32,410 nt of DNA. It comes from Polyangiaceae bacterium (GTDB lineage Bacteria; Myxococcota_A; Polyangia; Polyangiales; Polyangiaceae). Under the pieces are notes generated by a model. The model made no database searches and was not told where the DNA came from. It worked only from the letters and a program-made list of their open reading frames with translations. Location of the stretch: NCBI GenBank assembly GCA_020848455.1, contig JADLAB010000164.1, forward strand, positions 1-32,410. Direction: 5' to 3'. Below are positions 15,572 through 23,510 of this stretch, piece after piece. How positions within the stretch are numbered: the first letter of the stretch is position 1; every line of letters starts with the position of its first letter. The position numbers were made by a program, and so were the translations under genes.

Positions 15572-16507
15572 GTACATGCGTGCGCCGGGGTTCTGGCGCA
15601 ACCACGCGATCGTGGCCGCGAGGCCCTCGGCATACGGTGTCGTGCGCACGTGGGGGAAGCGCCGCCCGAGCTTCTTGCCATCCAGCAGGATCGGTGCCTC
15701 CCACAGGTGGAAGATGTCTGCGAACGATCGCGCGACGGGCGAGACGAGTGCCGCGGCACGCACCGCGAGGGCAGGCAGCGCGAGAAAGCGACCGCCGCAA
15801 GCGATGCGCCTCGCTTCTGCGAAGAACGCGCGCGGCGTGATCGGCGCCGCGCCCGGGTAGTGGAACGTCTCGCCGTCGACGTCGTCGGCCAGCCCGACAT
15901 CGAGCAGCACGCGCGCCGCGTCGGGCATGAGCACCAGCTCCACCTCGACGTCGGGCGGACCGAACCAGATCCCGGTGCGGCCCGCTGCGATGCGCCGCAG
16001 CGGCGGACCCGTCAGCGTCTGCACGTGCGGGCCGTAGAACTCGGGGAGGCGGACCATCGCGAAACGGACGCCCGAGGCGCGCAGGCGCGCCTCTTTGTTC
16101 GCTCGCGCGCGGCCGAGCTCGGAGCAGGGCGCAGGCGCACGCGTCTCGTCGACGAGCTCTCCCGACCGACCGCGCCCGAAGATCCAGACGTTGGCCGGGA
16201 ACACGAGGCGCGTACCCGTCTTCGTGCACGCCGTGATGGCGGCCTCGAGCAGCCGGGCGGTGACGTCGACCCAGGCCTTGCCGATGACCACGTTGACGAG
16301 GTGGAAGAGCGCGTCGCACCCCTCGAGCGCGCGCGTGAGGGCCGCGGCGTCGAGCGCGTCGCCCTTCACGACCTCGACACCGGGCGCGACCTTGGCGCGC
16401 GCCGGATCGCGCACGAGCGCACGCACCGCGAGGCCACGCGCGGCCGCTTCGGCCACGACGTTGGCGCCAAGGCCGCCCGTGGCACCGGTGACGAGGATGC
16501 GGATCAT
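15566..16507 (-). CDS. Atypical extended SDR / NAD(P)-binding epimerase-like protein
   Basis: A 313-residue protein. The dinucleotide motif TGATGGLG (7-14) opens a Rossmann fold; VRALVRDPARA (28-38) and VKGDALDAAALTRALEGCDALFHL follow the extended SDR/NmrA pattern. The catalytic residues are missing: the usual SS-x-x-VYG strand reads PANVWIFG (104-111), and the YxxxK motif aligns with LGRAR (131-135). The sugar-epimerase active site therefore looks lost while cofactor binding is kept, as in NmrA-like sensors or atypical SDRs with other chemistry. ATG at 16507 is preferred because it places the Rossmann strand at residue 3; a GTG at 16522 is possible. The gene is transcribed away from the lipoprotein gene at 16579 and convergent with the CoA-transferase. 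Confidence 0.85.
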   Translation of the reverse strand: MIRILVTGATGGLGANVVAEAAARGLAVRALVRDPARAKVAPGVEVVKGDALDAAALTRALEGCDALFHLVNVVIGKAWVDVTARLLEAAITACTKTGTRLVFPANVWIFGRGRSGELVDETRAPAPCSELGRARANKEARLRASGVRFAMVRLPEFYGPHVQTLTGPPLRRIAAGRTGIWFGPPDVEVELVLMPDAARVLLDVGLADDVDGETFHYPGAAPITPRAFFAEARRIACGGRFLALPALAVRAAALVSPVARSFADIFHLWEAPILLDGKKLGRRFPHVRTTPYAEGLAATIAWLRQNPGARMYG

Positions 16508-16578
16508 GCGATTCGATATCACGACAGGCGCGCAGGGCGGAGCTCGGGGCGGCGGCGTCGTGGTATCGTCGCCCGAGC

Positions 16579-18420
16579 ATGGCCATGCGCACTCGAGCTC
16601 TGCTTTCCACTGCGGTCGCGCTCGTCCTCGGCGCTTGCACGCTCTCCCGCTCCGGCACCGCTCCCGAGCCGGGCGCGGGCGGTGCGGGCGCCGGCCATCC
16701 CACGGGCGGTAGCGGCGCCGGGGCCACGGGCGGTACGGGCGGCGAGGCTCCGGCGTGCACCGTGCCCGGCGACTGCGGGCCGGACACCGACTGCGAGACG
16801 CCGACCTGCACCAACCAGACGTGCGGTGTCGTGCTCGCGACGCTCGGCACGGCGTGCGCCGACCAGGGCGGCGAGGTGTGCGACGGGGCGGGCTCCTGCC
16901 TGCTCGACCTCGGCTCCGGCTGCGCCGGCGCGGCGGAGTGCGCCGAGGGCTTCTGCGTCGAGCAGCGCTGCTGCGAGAACGCCTGCGGCGGCTTGTGTCG
17001 CAGCTGCGCCATCGTCGGGAGCGAGGGCAGCTGCGCCTTCGTGCCGGCGGCCGACAACCCCTCCTCCGAGTGCGGCGCCGGGGTGTGCGACGGCGCAGGC
17101 AGCTGCGCCGAGGGTGCGGCGCTGTGGAGCCGTGCCTGGGGCGACCCCGGCCTCGACGACGACCAGGGGTGGGCCGTCGCGTTCGACAGCCAGGGCAACG
17201 TGATCGTCGCCGGCACCTTCCAGGGCACCATCGATCTCGGCGGAGCGCAGCAGACCTCGGTCGGCACGGATCTGTTCGTCATCAAGCTCGACGGGCAGGG
17301 TGGGCTGCTCTGGTGGAAGGCCTACGCCTCGGTGGCCGGCGACCAGCGGGTCGACGGCATCGCCATCGGCACGGGCGACGCCATCTACCTCGCGGGGGAC
17401 TTCACGGGGTCGCTCGCGCTCGGCGGCGCGCTGCCGGCGCTCCCGTCCGCCGGCGGCTCCGACGTGTACGTCGCGAAGCTCGACGCCTCGGGCAACCCCC
17501 TCTGGGCCAAGGCCTTCGGCGACGCGAGCGACCAGAACGCCGGGGCCATCGCCCGCGACGCGAACGACAACGTGTACGTCGCGGGCTGGGCGATGGGGCA
17601 GATCACCTTCGCCGCGGGTGTGCCGCTCACGGCCGTCGGCCGGGACGCCTTCGTCGCGTCGCTCGAGCCCGACGGCGACACACGCTACGGGCGGCTCGTG
17701 GCCGGCACGGGCAACGCGAGCGGCTACGGCCTCGCGGTCGACGCGACCGGACGCGCCCTCGTCGTCGGCCCCTTCGACGGCTCGATCGACCTCGGCCCCG
17801 GGGGCCTCGCGACGGCGGACGGTGTCGACGCCTTCGCCGTCGTGCTCGACGCGGCGGGCGCGCTCGCGGCGGGCGCGCGTTACGGCGGCCCGGGCGAGCA
17901 GCTGGCGTTCGGCGCGACGGTCGCGTCCGACGGCTTCGTGGTGGTCGGCCGCTACGACACCGGCATCGACTTCGGCTTCGGGGGCGCGCCCGCGCTCCTC
18001 CCGGTCGCGCCCGGGACCGACGGCTTCGTCGCCAAGCTCGACGCCGCCCTCGGCGAGGTGTGGAGCCGCGACATCGGCTCGTCGGCCTACGACGACCTCT
18101 ACACGGTGGACGTCGACGTGAACGGCAACGTGCTCGTCGCGGGCGAGGCCGAGGGCGCGGTCGACTTCGCGGGCGTGACCATGCCCACGATCGGCGGCGG
18201 GGGCGACGTGCTGCTCTGCAAGCTGTCGGCCGACGGCACGCCGCTCTGGGGCAAGCTCATGGGCGGGGCGCTCGGCCAGGAGTGGGCGCACTCGGTGGCG
18301 ACCTCGCTCCAGGGCCGGGTGGCGGTCGTGGGGCCCTTCAACGGTGCCATCGACCTCGGCACCGGCAGCCTCGCGGTGGGCGGCGGTTACGACGCGTTCC
18401 TCGGCGTGTACGATCCCTGA
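16579..18420 (+). CDS. Lipoprotein with Cys-rich module and SBBP-type beta-propeller
   Basis: A 613-residue surface lipoprotein. The signal peptide ends in LGAC (Cys20), followed by a Gly/Ala/Thr-rich linker (about 30-56). A Cys-rich region (about 58-175, roughly 20 cysteines, including CAEGFCVEQRCCENACGG) comes next. The rest (about 180-613) consists of about eight blades of roughly 50 residues with the recurring pattern 'D-x-x-GN-V-x-VAG-x-F-x-G-x-x-x-x-G ... D-x-F-V-x-KLD-x-x-G-x-x-W', the SBBP/beta-propeller repeat. Such proteins are common on myxobacterial surfaces, with ligands unknown. A second ATG two codons in (16585) is an equally possible start. It ends 58 bases before the molybdenum hydroxylase operon; a GC-rich hairpin lies directly after its stop. 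Confidence 0.88.
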   Translation: MAMRTRALLSTAVALVLGACTLSRSGTAPEPGAGGAGAGHPTGGSGAGATGGTGGEAPACTVPGDCGPDTDCETPTCTNQTCGVVLATLGTACADQGGEVCDGAGSCLLDLGSGCAGAAECAEGFCVEQRCCENACGGLCRSCAIVGSEGSCAFVPAADNPSSECGAGVCDGAGSCAEGAALWSRAWGDPGLDDDQGWAVAFDSQGNVIVAGTFQGTIDLGGAQQTSVGTDLFVIKLDGQGGLLWWKAYASVAGDQRVDGIAIGTGDAIYLAGDFTGSLALGGALPALPSAGGSDVYVAKLDASGNPLWAKAFGDASDQNAGAIARDANDNVYVAGWAMGQITFAAGVPLTAVGRDAFVASLEPDGDTRYGRLVAGTGNASGYGLAVDATGRALVVGPFDGSIDLGPGGLATADGVDAFAVVLDAAGALAAGARYGGPGEQLAFGATVASDGFVVVGRYDTGIDFGFGGAPALLPVAPGTDGFVAKLDAALGEVWSRDIGSSAYDDLYTVDVDVNGNVLVAGEAEGAVDFAGVTMPTIGGGGDVLLCKLSADGTPLWGKLMGGALGQEWAHSVATSLQGRVAVVGPFNGAIDLGTGSLAVGGGYDAFLGVYDP

Positions 18421-18436
18421 GGCGCGGGCGCGCGCC
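18421..18436. terminator. GC-rich hairpin after the lipoprotein gene
   Basis: GGCGCG and CGCGCC arms with a GGCG loop begin at the base after the stop codon. It may end transcription of the lipoprotein gene and separate it from the operon starting at 18479. No T-tract follows, and stems this short arise often by chance at this GC content. Confidence 0.35.
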
Positions 18437-18478
18437 GCCCACCGGCTCGCGGCGAAACTCGACCCGGACGACGAGACG

Positions 18479-19318
18479 ATGCAGTACCACCGACCCACCA
18501 CCCTCGCGGAGGCGCTCCGCCTCGCCGCCGAGCCGGGGGCCCGCGTGCTCGCGGGCGGCACCGATCTCGTGCTTCGCATGCGCGATGGGCGCGAACGCCC
18601 GGACGCGCTCGTCTCGCTCGGCCGGGTGGCCGAGCTCGCGGGCGTCACGTTCGGTGCGGACCGCGTGCGCCTCGGCGCGCGCACGACGCTCGCCGAGCTC
18701 GTCGAGCACGAGGAGCTCGGCCGGCTCTTCCCGGCGCTCCTCGGGGCGGCGCGCGTGTTCGGCAGCATGCTCGTGCGCAACCTCGCCACGGTCGGCGGCA
18801 ACCTGTGCAACGCGTCACCCTGCTCCGACCTCGCGCCGCCGCTCATCGCCCTCGGCGCGCGCGTCGAGCTCGCGAGCCGCGAGGCGCGCCGCGAGCTGCC
18901 GCTCGGCGATTTCTTCGTCGGCCCGCGCGAGACACGGCTCGCGCCCGGCGAGCTCCTGACGGCCGTGGTCCTCGACCGACCGGGGCCCCGCGATCGCAGC
19001 GCGGTCCTGAAGCACACGCGCGTCACCGTCGACCTCGCGCTCGTGAACGTCGCGGTGGCGCTCGAGCTCGACCGCGGCAAGGTGGCGCGCGTGCGGGCGG
19101 TCGCGGGCGCGGTCGGGCCGACGCCGCTGCGCCTGCTCGGCGTCGAGGCGCTCGTCGCGGGCCAGGCGCTCGCGCCCGAGCTGCTCGCCGAGGCGGGCCG
19201 TCGGGCCGGTGCCGAGGTGAAGCCCATCAGCGACGTGCGGGCGTCGGCCGAGTACCGGCGCATGCTCACCGGGGTCCTGTGCCGGCGCGCGCTCGCGGCG
19301 GCGGCGGAGGTGTCATGA
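18479..19318 (+). CDS. Molybdenum hydroxylase FAD-binding subunit (CoxM/CutM/XdhB-like)
   Basis: A 279-residue medium subunit of a xanthine-oxidase-family enzyme. It passes electrons from the 2Fe-2S subunit to the external acceptor through FAD. FAD-binding signatures are VLAGGTDL (23-30) and TVGGNLCNASPCSDLAP (104-120), which contact the diphosphate and ribityl chain. The C-terminal part (about 170-275, VKPISDVRASAEYRRML) is the CO-dehydrogenase flavoprotein C-terminal domain. At 279 residues it is the size of CoxM and lacks the inserted 4Fe-4S loop found in 4-hydroxybenzoyl-CoA reductase beta subunits. The ATG at 18479 was chosen by homology of MQYHRPTTLAEAL. Its stop overlaps the next start as ATGA (19315-19318). 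First gene of the operon. Confidence 0.93.
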   Translation: MQYHRPTTLAEALRLAAEPGARVLAGGTDLVLRMRDGRERPDALVSLGRVAELAGVTFGADRVRLGARTTLAELVEHEELGRLFPALLGAARVFGSMLVRNLATVGGNLCNASPCSDLAPPLIALGARVELASREARRELPLGDFFVGPRETRLAPGELLTAVVLDRPGPRDRSAVLKHTRVTVDLALVNVAVALELDRGKVARVRAVAGAVGPTPLRLLGVEALVAGQALAPELLAEAGRRAGAEVKPISDVRASAEYRRMLTGVLCRRALAAAAEVS

Positions 19319-19854
19319 GCGCAGGCGCACAGGGCGGCGGGGCACCCGTCTCGCACGCCGCGGCAGACAAGGTCCGGGTGGCGTTCACGCTGAACGGCGC
19401 CCCCGTGGAGGTGCTGGCGGCGGCGACCGACCGGCTCATCGACGTCCTGCGGGGCGCGCTCGGCCTCGTCGGCACGCGCGAGGGCTGCGGCGCGGGCGAG
19501 TGCGGCTCGTGCACCGTCGAGGTCGACGGTCGCGCCGTGCCGAGCTGCATCTTGCCGGCCCGCGAGGCCGAGGGGCGCAGCATCACGACCATCGAGGGGC
19601 TCGGCGGGCCGGGCGGCGAGCTCGACCGGCTGCAGCGCGCGTTCGTCGAGCACGGCGGCGTGCAGTGCGGCTTCTGCACCCCGGGGATGGTCATGGCGGC
19701 GCGCGCGCTGCTCCGGCGCAACCCCCACCCGAGCCCGGCCGAGATCCGGACGGCGCTCGCCGGCAACCTGTGCCGCTGCACGGGCTACGTGCAGATCGTC
19801 GCGGCGGTCGACGCCGCGGGCCACGGCGCGGACGACGGAGGCGCGCATGGCTGA
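19315..19854 (+). CDS. Molybdenum hydroxylase 2Fe-2S subunit (CoxS/CutS-like)
   Basis: A 179-residue small subunit with two [2Fe-2S] clusters. The plant-ferredoxin-type cluster uses CGAGECGSC plus a fourth Cys (C58, C63, C66, C78), and the C-terminal four-helix cluster uses C118, C121, C153 and C155 (CGFC ... CRC followed by TGY). All eight ligands are present. Residues 1-17 are an extra Gly/Ala-rich stretch before the domain starts at VRVAFTLNG. The start ATG 19315 overlaps the stop of the FAD subunit, and its own stop overlaps the ATG of the large subunit by eight bases (19847-19854). The three genes are therefore translationally coupled in the order medium, small, large, as in the cox and many xdh-type operons. 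Confidence 0.95.
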   Translation: MSAGAQGGGAPVSHAAADKVRVAFTLNGAPVEVLAAATDRLIDVLRGALGLVGTREGCGAGECGSCTVEVDGRAVPSCILPAREAEGRSITTIEGLGGPGGELDRLQRAFVEHGGVQCGFCTPGMVMAARALLRRNPHPSPAEIRTALAGNLCRCTGYVQIVAAVDAAGHGADDGGAHG

Positions 19855-22312
19855 CGCGGGCTACATCGGCCGGCCGGTCCGGCGCCCCGACGCCGGCGAC
19901 AAGGTGAGCGGCCGCACCTACTACATCCACGATCTCGAGCGGCCGGGCATGCTGCACGGCAAGATCAAGTGGAGCGCCCACGCGCACGCGCGCGTGAAGC
20001 ACATCGACACCTCGCGGGCGCGCGCCTTGCCCGGCGTGCGCGCCGTCGTGACCGCCTACGACACCCCGGAGATCCGCATCGGCTTTCTGCGCGACAACTT
20101 CGCGCTCAAGCGCGACAAGGTGCGGCAGTTCCGGGACGAGGTCGCGGCCGTCGCCGCCATCGATCCGGACATCGCGGCCCGCGCGGTCGAGCTCATCGAC
20201 GTCGAGTACGAGCCGCTGCCCGGCGTCTTCTCGCCCGAGGAGGCCATGGCCCCGGGTGCGCCCCTCGTGCACGAGCGCGACGCGGCGGGCCAGGCGCTCG
20301 CCTCGAACGCCGTGCCCGTGCGCTACGGCCACCTGACCGGCGACCTCGCCGAGGGGCGTCGGCGGTCGCGCTTCGTCGCCGAGGGCAGCTACTCGACGCA
20401 GCTCGTGCAGCAGGCCTGCCTCGGCACCGCCGGCTGCATCGCCGAGCTCGACACGAGCGGCAACCTCACCATCTGGGCCAAGACCCAGATCCCCTTCCTC
20501 GCCCAGCGCGACTACCTGCGGGCGCTCGAGGCGCTCGGGCTCGGCGGTCGCAACGTGCGCGTCATCGTGCCGGCGCTCGGCGGGGCGTTCGGCACCGGGC
20601 TCGACACCCACGCCTACGAGTACATCGCGATCCTGCTCGCGCACCGGGCCGGCCGGCCGGTCAAGATGCTCTTCAGCCGCGAGGAGGAGTTCGCCTTTCT
20701 GTCGCCGCGCCAGTCGGCGCGCTTCCGCATCACGCAGGGCTGCGACGAGCGCGGCCTGCTCGTGTTCCGCGACATGCACGTCCTGCAGGACAACGGCGCC
20801 TACACGTCGTGGGGCGCGACCTACCCCACGGTCATGATGGTGCCGGCGACCTCGCTCTACCGCGTGCCGCACGTGCGCTTCGCGGCCGAGCTCTACTACA
20901 CCAACAACACCTACTGTCAGGCGATGCGCGGTTACGGCGGGCCCGAGGCGACCTGGGCCATCGAGAGCAACCTCGACGAGCTCGCCCGGGCCGCCGGCCT
21001 CGACCCGCTCGAGATGCGGCGCCTCAACGCCAACGTCTCGAACGAGACGACGCCGATGGGCCTGCGCGTGACGACCTGTGCCATGCGCGAGTGCCTCGAC
21101 AAGGCGGCGGCGCGCATCGGCTGGACCGAGCGGCGCGCGAGCGCGACCGCGACCCACGCCTCGGCCGAGTCCGCCGCCGGCGGCACCTGGCGCCGCGGCG
21201 TCGGCATGGCGGCACTCATGCACGTCGGCGGCTCGGGGCGCATCTACCGCTCCGACGGCGGCGGTGTCATCCTGAAGCTCGACGACTACGGCAACGTCAA
21301 CGTGACGACGGGCGGGGTCGAGATGGGGCAGGGGCATCACACGGCGCTGACGCAGGCGGTCTCCGACGCGCTCGGTGTGCGGCCCGAGCGGGTGCACGTG
21401 AACCCGACCGACACCGGGACCTCGCCCTGGGACGTCGGCACCCACGCGAGCCGCGGCGCGTTCATCGCGTGCAACGCTGCGATCCGGGCGGCGGCGAACG
21501 TGCGCCAGAAGCTCTTCGCGCTCGCGGCGGAGGTCTACCCGGCCGAGGTGAAGAAGAACCTCGAGGCCCTGAAGAAGAAGCGCCCGGGCGAGCCCGTGCC
21601 CGAGGTCGATCTCGCGGCGCTCGCGCGGCCCGAGCGCTTCGAGCTCCGCGACGGCATCCTGTTCGTGCGCGATCTCCCCGACGCGGCGCACCTCCGGGTG
21701 GAGCTCGGGCGGCTGCTCCGCGCCATCCACTTTCGCGGCGTGCGCGGCACGGTCGTCGTGGGCGAGGCCTTCTACGAGCCCCCGACCGATCTGCCCGACT
21801 GGGACAAGGGCCTCGGCAACCTGTCGGCCACGTACACGACCGGCGCGCAGGCGGTCGAGCTCGAGGTCGACGAGGAGACCGGGCAGGTGCGCATCCTCAA
21901 GCTCGTGGCGGTGCACGACGTCGGGCGGGTGCTCAACCCGCAGACGCTCGCGGGCCAGATGTACGGAGCGCTCGCGCAGGGCATCGGCTACGCGCTCTAC
22001 GAGGAGGTGCACGGCGCGGGCGGGCGCATCACGAACCCGAGCTTCCGCGACTACAAGATCCCGACGGCGGGCGAGATGGGCTTTCCCATCGAGCTCGAGC
22101 TCGTCGAGACCGACGACGAGGCAGGGCCCTTCGGGGCCAAGGGTGCCGGCGAGCCCGGGCTCATCCCGACCGCGGCGGCGATCGCCAACGCCATCTACGA
22201 CGCGGTCGGCGTGCGCTTGCGCGATCTGCCGCTCACGGCCGAGCGCATCGCGCTCGCCGTCGCCCGGGCCCGGCGCGCCGAGGGCGAGGACAGCGCGGAC
22301 GAAAGGACCTAG
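19847..22312 (+). CDS. Molybdenum hydroxylase large, molybdopterin-binding subunit (CoxL/HcrA/XdhA-like)
   Basis: An 821-residue catalytic subunit. It binds the Mo-pterin cofactor and would hydroxylate (or reductively dehydroxylate) an aromatic, heterocyclic or aldehyde-type substrate. Cofactor motifs: ALGGAFGTGLD (243-253), AMRGYGGPE (359-367; R361 is the usual position of the conserved arginine), GGVEMGQGHH, and GAKGAGEPG near the C-terminus with E769 at the position of the base-catalytic glutamate. The CO-dehydrogenase-specific active-site Cys loop (VAYRCSFR) is not present; the equivalent segment reads YCQAMRGYGG, so it is not a true form I CO dehydrogenase. The substrate cannot be assigned; the adjacent CoA-linked genes favour a CoA thioester or its acid. 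The stop is followed three bases later by the thiolase ATG. Confidence 0.94.
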   Translation: MADAGYIGRPVRRPDAGDKVSGRTYYIHDLERPGMLHGKIKWSAHAHARVKHIDTSRARALPGVRAVVTAYDTPEIRIGFLRDNFALKRDKVRQFRDEVAAVAAIDPDIAARAVELIDVEYEPLPGVFSPEEAMAPGAPLVHERDAAGQALASNAVPVRYGHLTGDLAEGRRRSRFVAEGSYSTQLVQQACLGTAGCIAELDTSGNLTIWAKTQIPFLAQRDYLRALEALGLGGRNVRVIVPALGGAFGTGLDTHAYEYIAILLAHRAGRPVKMLFSREEEFAFLSPRQSARFRITQGCDERGLLVFRDMHVLQDNGAYTSWGATYPTVMMVPATSLYRVPHVRFAAELYYTNNTYCQAMRGYGGPEATWAIESNLDELARAAGLDPLEMRRLNANVSNETTPMGLRVTTCAMRECLDKAAARIGWTERRASATATHASAESAAGGTWRRGVGMAALMHVGGSGRIYRSDGGGVILKLDDYGNVNVTTGGVEMGQGHHTALTQAVSDALGVRPERVHVNPTDTGTSPWDVGTHASRGAFIACNAAIRAAANVRQKLFALAAEVYPAEVKKNLEALKKKRPGEPVPEVDLAALARPERFELRDGILFVRDLPDAAHLRVELGRLLRAIHFRGVRGTVVVGEAFYEPPTDLPDWDKGLGNLSATYTTGAQAVELEVDEETGQVRILKLVAVHDVGRVLNPQTLAGQMYGALAQGIGYALYEEVHGAGGRITNPSFRDYKIPTAGEMGFPIELELVETDDEAGPFGAKGAGEPGLIPTAAAIANAIYDAVGVRLRDLPLTAERIALAVARARRAEGEDSADERT

Positions 22313-22315
22313 GAC

Positions 22316-23509
22316 ATGCCCCTCGAGCGAACCTTCATCCCCTATGGCGCCTACTGGTCCACGCCCTTCTGCCGCTGGCAGGGCGGGCTCGGAGGCTTCC
22401 ACGCCCTCGAGCTCGCGGCGCGCGCCGGCCGGGCCTTCTTCGCGGCGCAGAAGCTCGGCGTCGAGGCCTTCGACGGGGTCGCGCTCGGCACGACGGTGCC
22501 GCAGCGCCACGCCTTCTACGGCGCGCCCTGGGTCGCGGCCATGCTCGGCATGCCGGGCGTGACCGGGCCGACGATCGCGCAGGCGTGCGCCACCTCCGCG
22601 GCCGTGCTCGCGCACGCCGCGCTCGAGGTCGAGGCGGGGGTGCGTGAGTGCGTGCTCGCCGTCACCGCGGATCGCACCAGCAACGGCCCGCACCTCTACT
22701 ACCCGAACCCGCGCGGCCCCGGCGGCCGCGGCGACGCCGAGGACTGGGTCTGGGACAACTTCAACCGCGACCCGTGGGGCGAGGTCGCGATGGTGCAGAC
22801 GGCCGAGAACGTGGGCAAGCAGGCCGGCATCGGGCGCAAGGAGCAGGAGGAGATGTGCCTCCTGCGCCACGCGCAGTACGCCGACGCGCTCGCCAACGAG
22901 CGCGCCTTCCAGCGCCGCTACCTCGTGCCGGTCGCGCTCGACGCGAAGCGGAGCGGCAGCGCCGCGGTCGAGCTCGACGACGGCGTGCGGACCCTCACGG
23001 CCGCGGACCTCGCGGCGCAGAAGCCGGTGCTGCGCGACGGCACCGTGACGTCGGGCACGCAGACCTTCCCGGGCGACGGCAACGCGGGCATCGTCGTGAC
23101 GACGGCCGAGCGCGCGCGCTCGCTCGCCCGCGACCCCGCGGTGACGGTCGCCCTGCGGGCCTTCGCCGACGCGCGCGTCGACAAGGCGCACATGCCCGCG
23201 GCGACGGTGCCGGCGGCGCGCCGCGTGCTCGAGCGCGCCGGGCTCGGCCTCGCCGAGCTCCGCGCCATCAAGACGCACAACCCCTTTGCCCTCAACGACG
23301 TCTACTTCTGCAAGCAGCTCGGCCTGGCGCCCGAGCGCGTGAACCGCTTCGGCTCGTCGCTCGTCTACGGGCATCCCCAGGCGCCGACCGGCGCGCGCGC
23401 GGTCATGGAGCTCATCGAGGAGCTCGTCCTCGCGGGTGGCGGGCACGGCCTGTTCGCCGGCTGCGCCGCGGGCGACACCGCCATGGCGCTCGTCCTCACG
23501 GTGCGCTGA
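22316..23509 (+). CDS. Thiolase family acyl-CoA acyltransferase
   Basis: A 397-residue thiolase. It cleaves a 3-oxoacyl-CoA with CoA, or runs the reverse condensation. The nucleophilic Cys91 is in IAQACATSAAVL, the activating His353 is in GSSLVYGHPQAPTGAR, and the second-acid/base Cys383 is in LFAGCAAGDTAMALVL. All three catalytic residues are present. The NEAFA motif of biosynthetic thiolases is replaced by KTHNPFALND, closer to the SCP2/peroxisomal-type branch. ATG 22316 lies three bases after the previous stop, and AAAGGA upstream acts as ribosome site. The following gene starts one base after its stop. Its place between the Mo hydroxylase and the 2-oxoacid oxidoreductase argues that the pathway proceeds through CoA thioesters. 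Confidence 0.93.
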   Translation: MPLERTFIPYGAYWSTPFCRWQGGLGGFHALELAARAGRAFFAAQKLGVEAFDGVALGTTVPQRHAFYGAPWVAAMLGMPGVTGPTIAQACATSAAVLAHAALEVEAGVRECVLAVTADRTSNGPHLYYPNPRGPGGRGDAEDWVWDNFNRDPWGEVAMVQTAENVGKQAGIGRKEQEEMCLLRHAQYADALANERAFQRRYLVPVALDAKRSGSAAVELDDGVRTLTAADLAAQKPVLRDGTVTSGTQTFPGDGNAGIVVTTAERARSLARDPAVTVALRAFADARVDKAHMPAATVPAARRVLERAGLGLAELRAIKTHNPFALNDVYFCKQLGLAPERVNRFGSSLVYGHPQAPTGARAVMELIEELVLAGGGHGLFAGCAAGDTAMALVLTVR

Positions 23510-23510
23510 G

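Noticed and set aside
16508-16522. GTG start at 16522 for the SDR-like gene
   Set aside because: It would add five residues before the first Rossmann strand with no ribosome site; ATG 16507 fits the family N-terminus.
18479-19318. Identification of the Mo enzyme as 4-hydroxybenzoyl-CoA reductase
   Set aside because: The FAD subunit has the short CoxM-like length and lacks the inserted 4Fe-4S loop that marks that enzyme, so the specific name is not supported.
19847-22312. Identification as aerobic carbon monoxide dehydrogenase (CoxL)
   Set aside because: The form I active-site Cys loop is absent and the neighbouring genes are CoA-linked; only family membership is supported.
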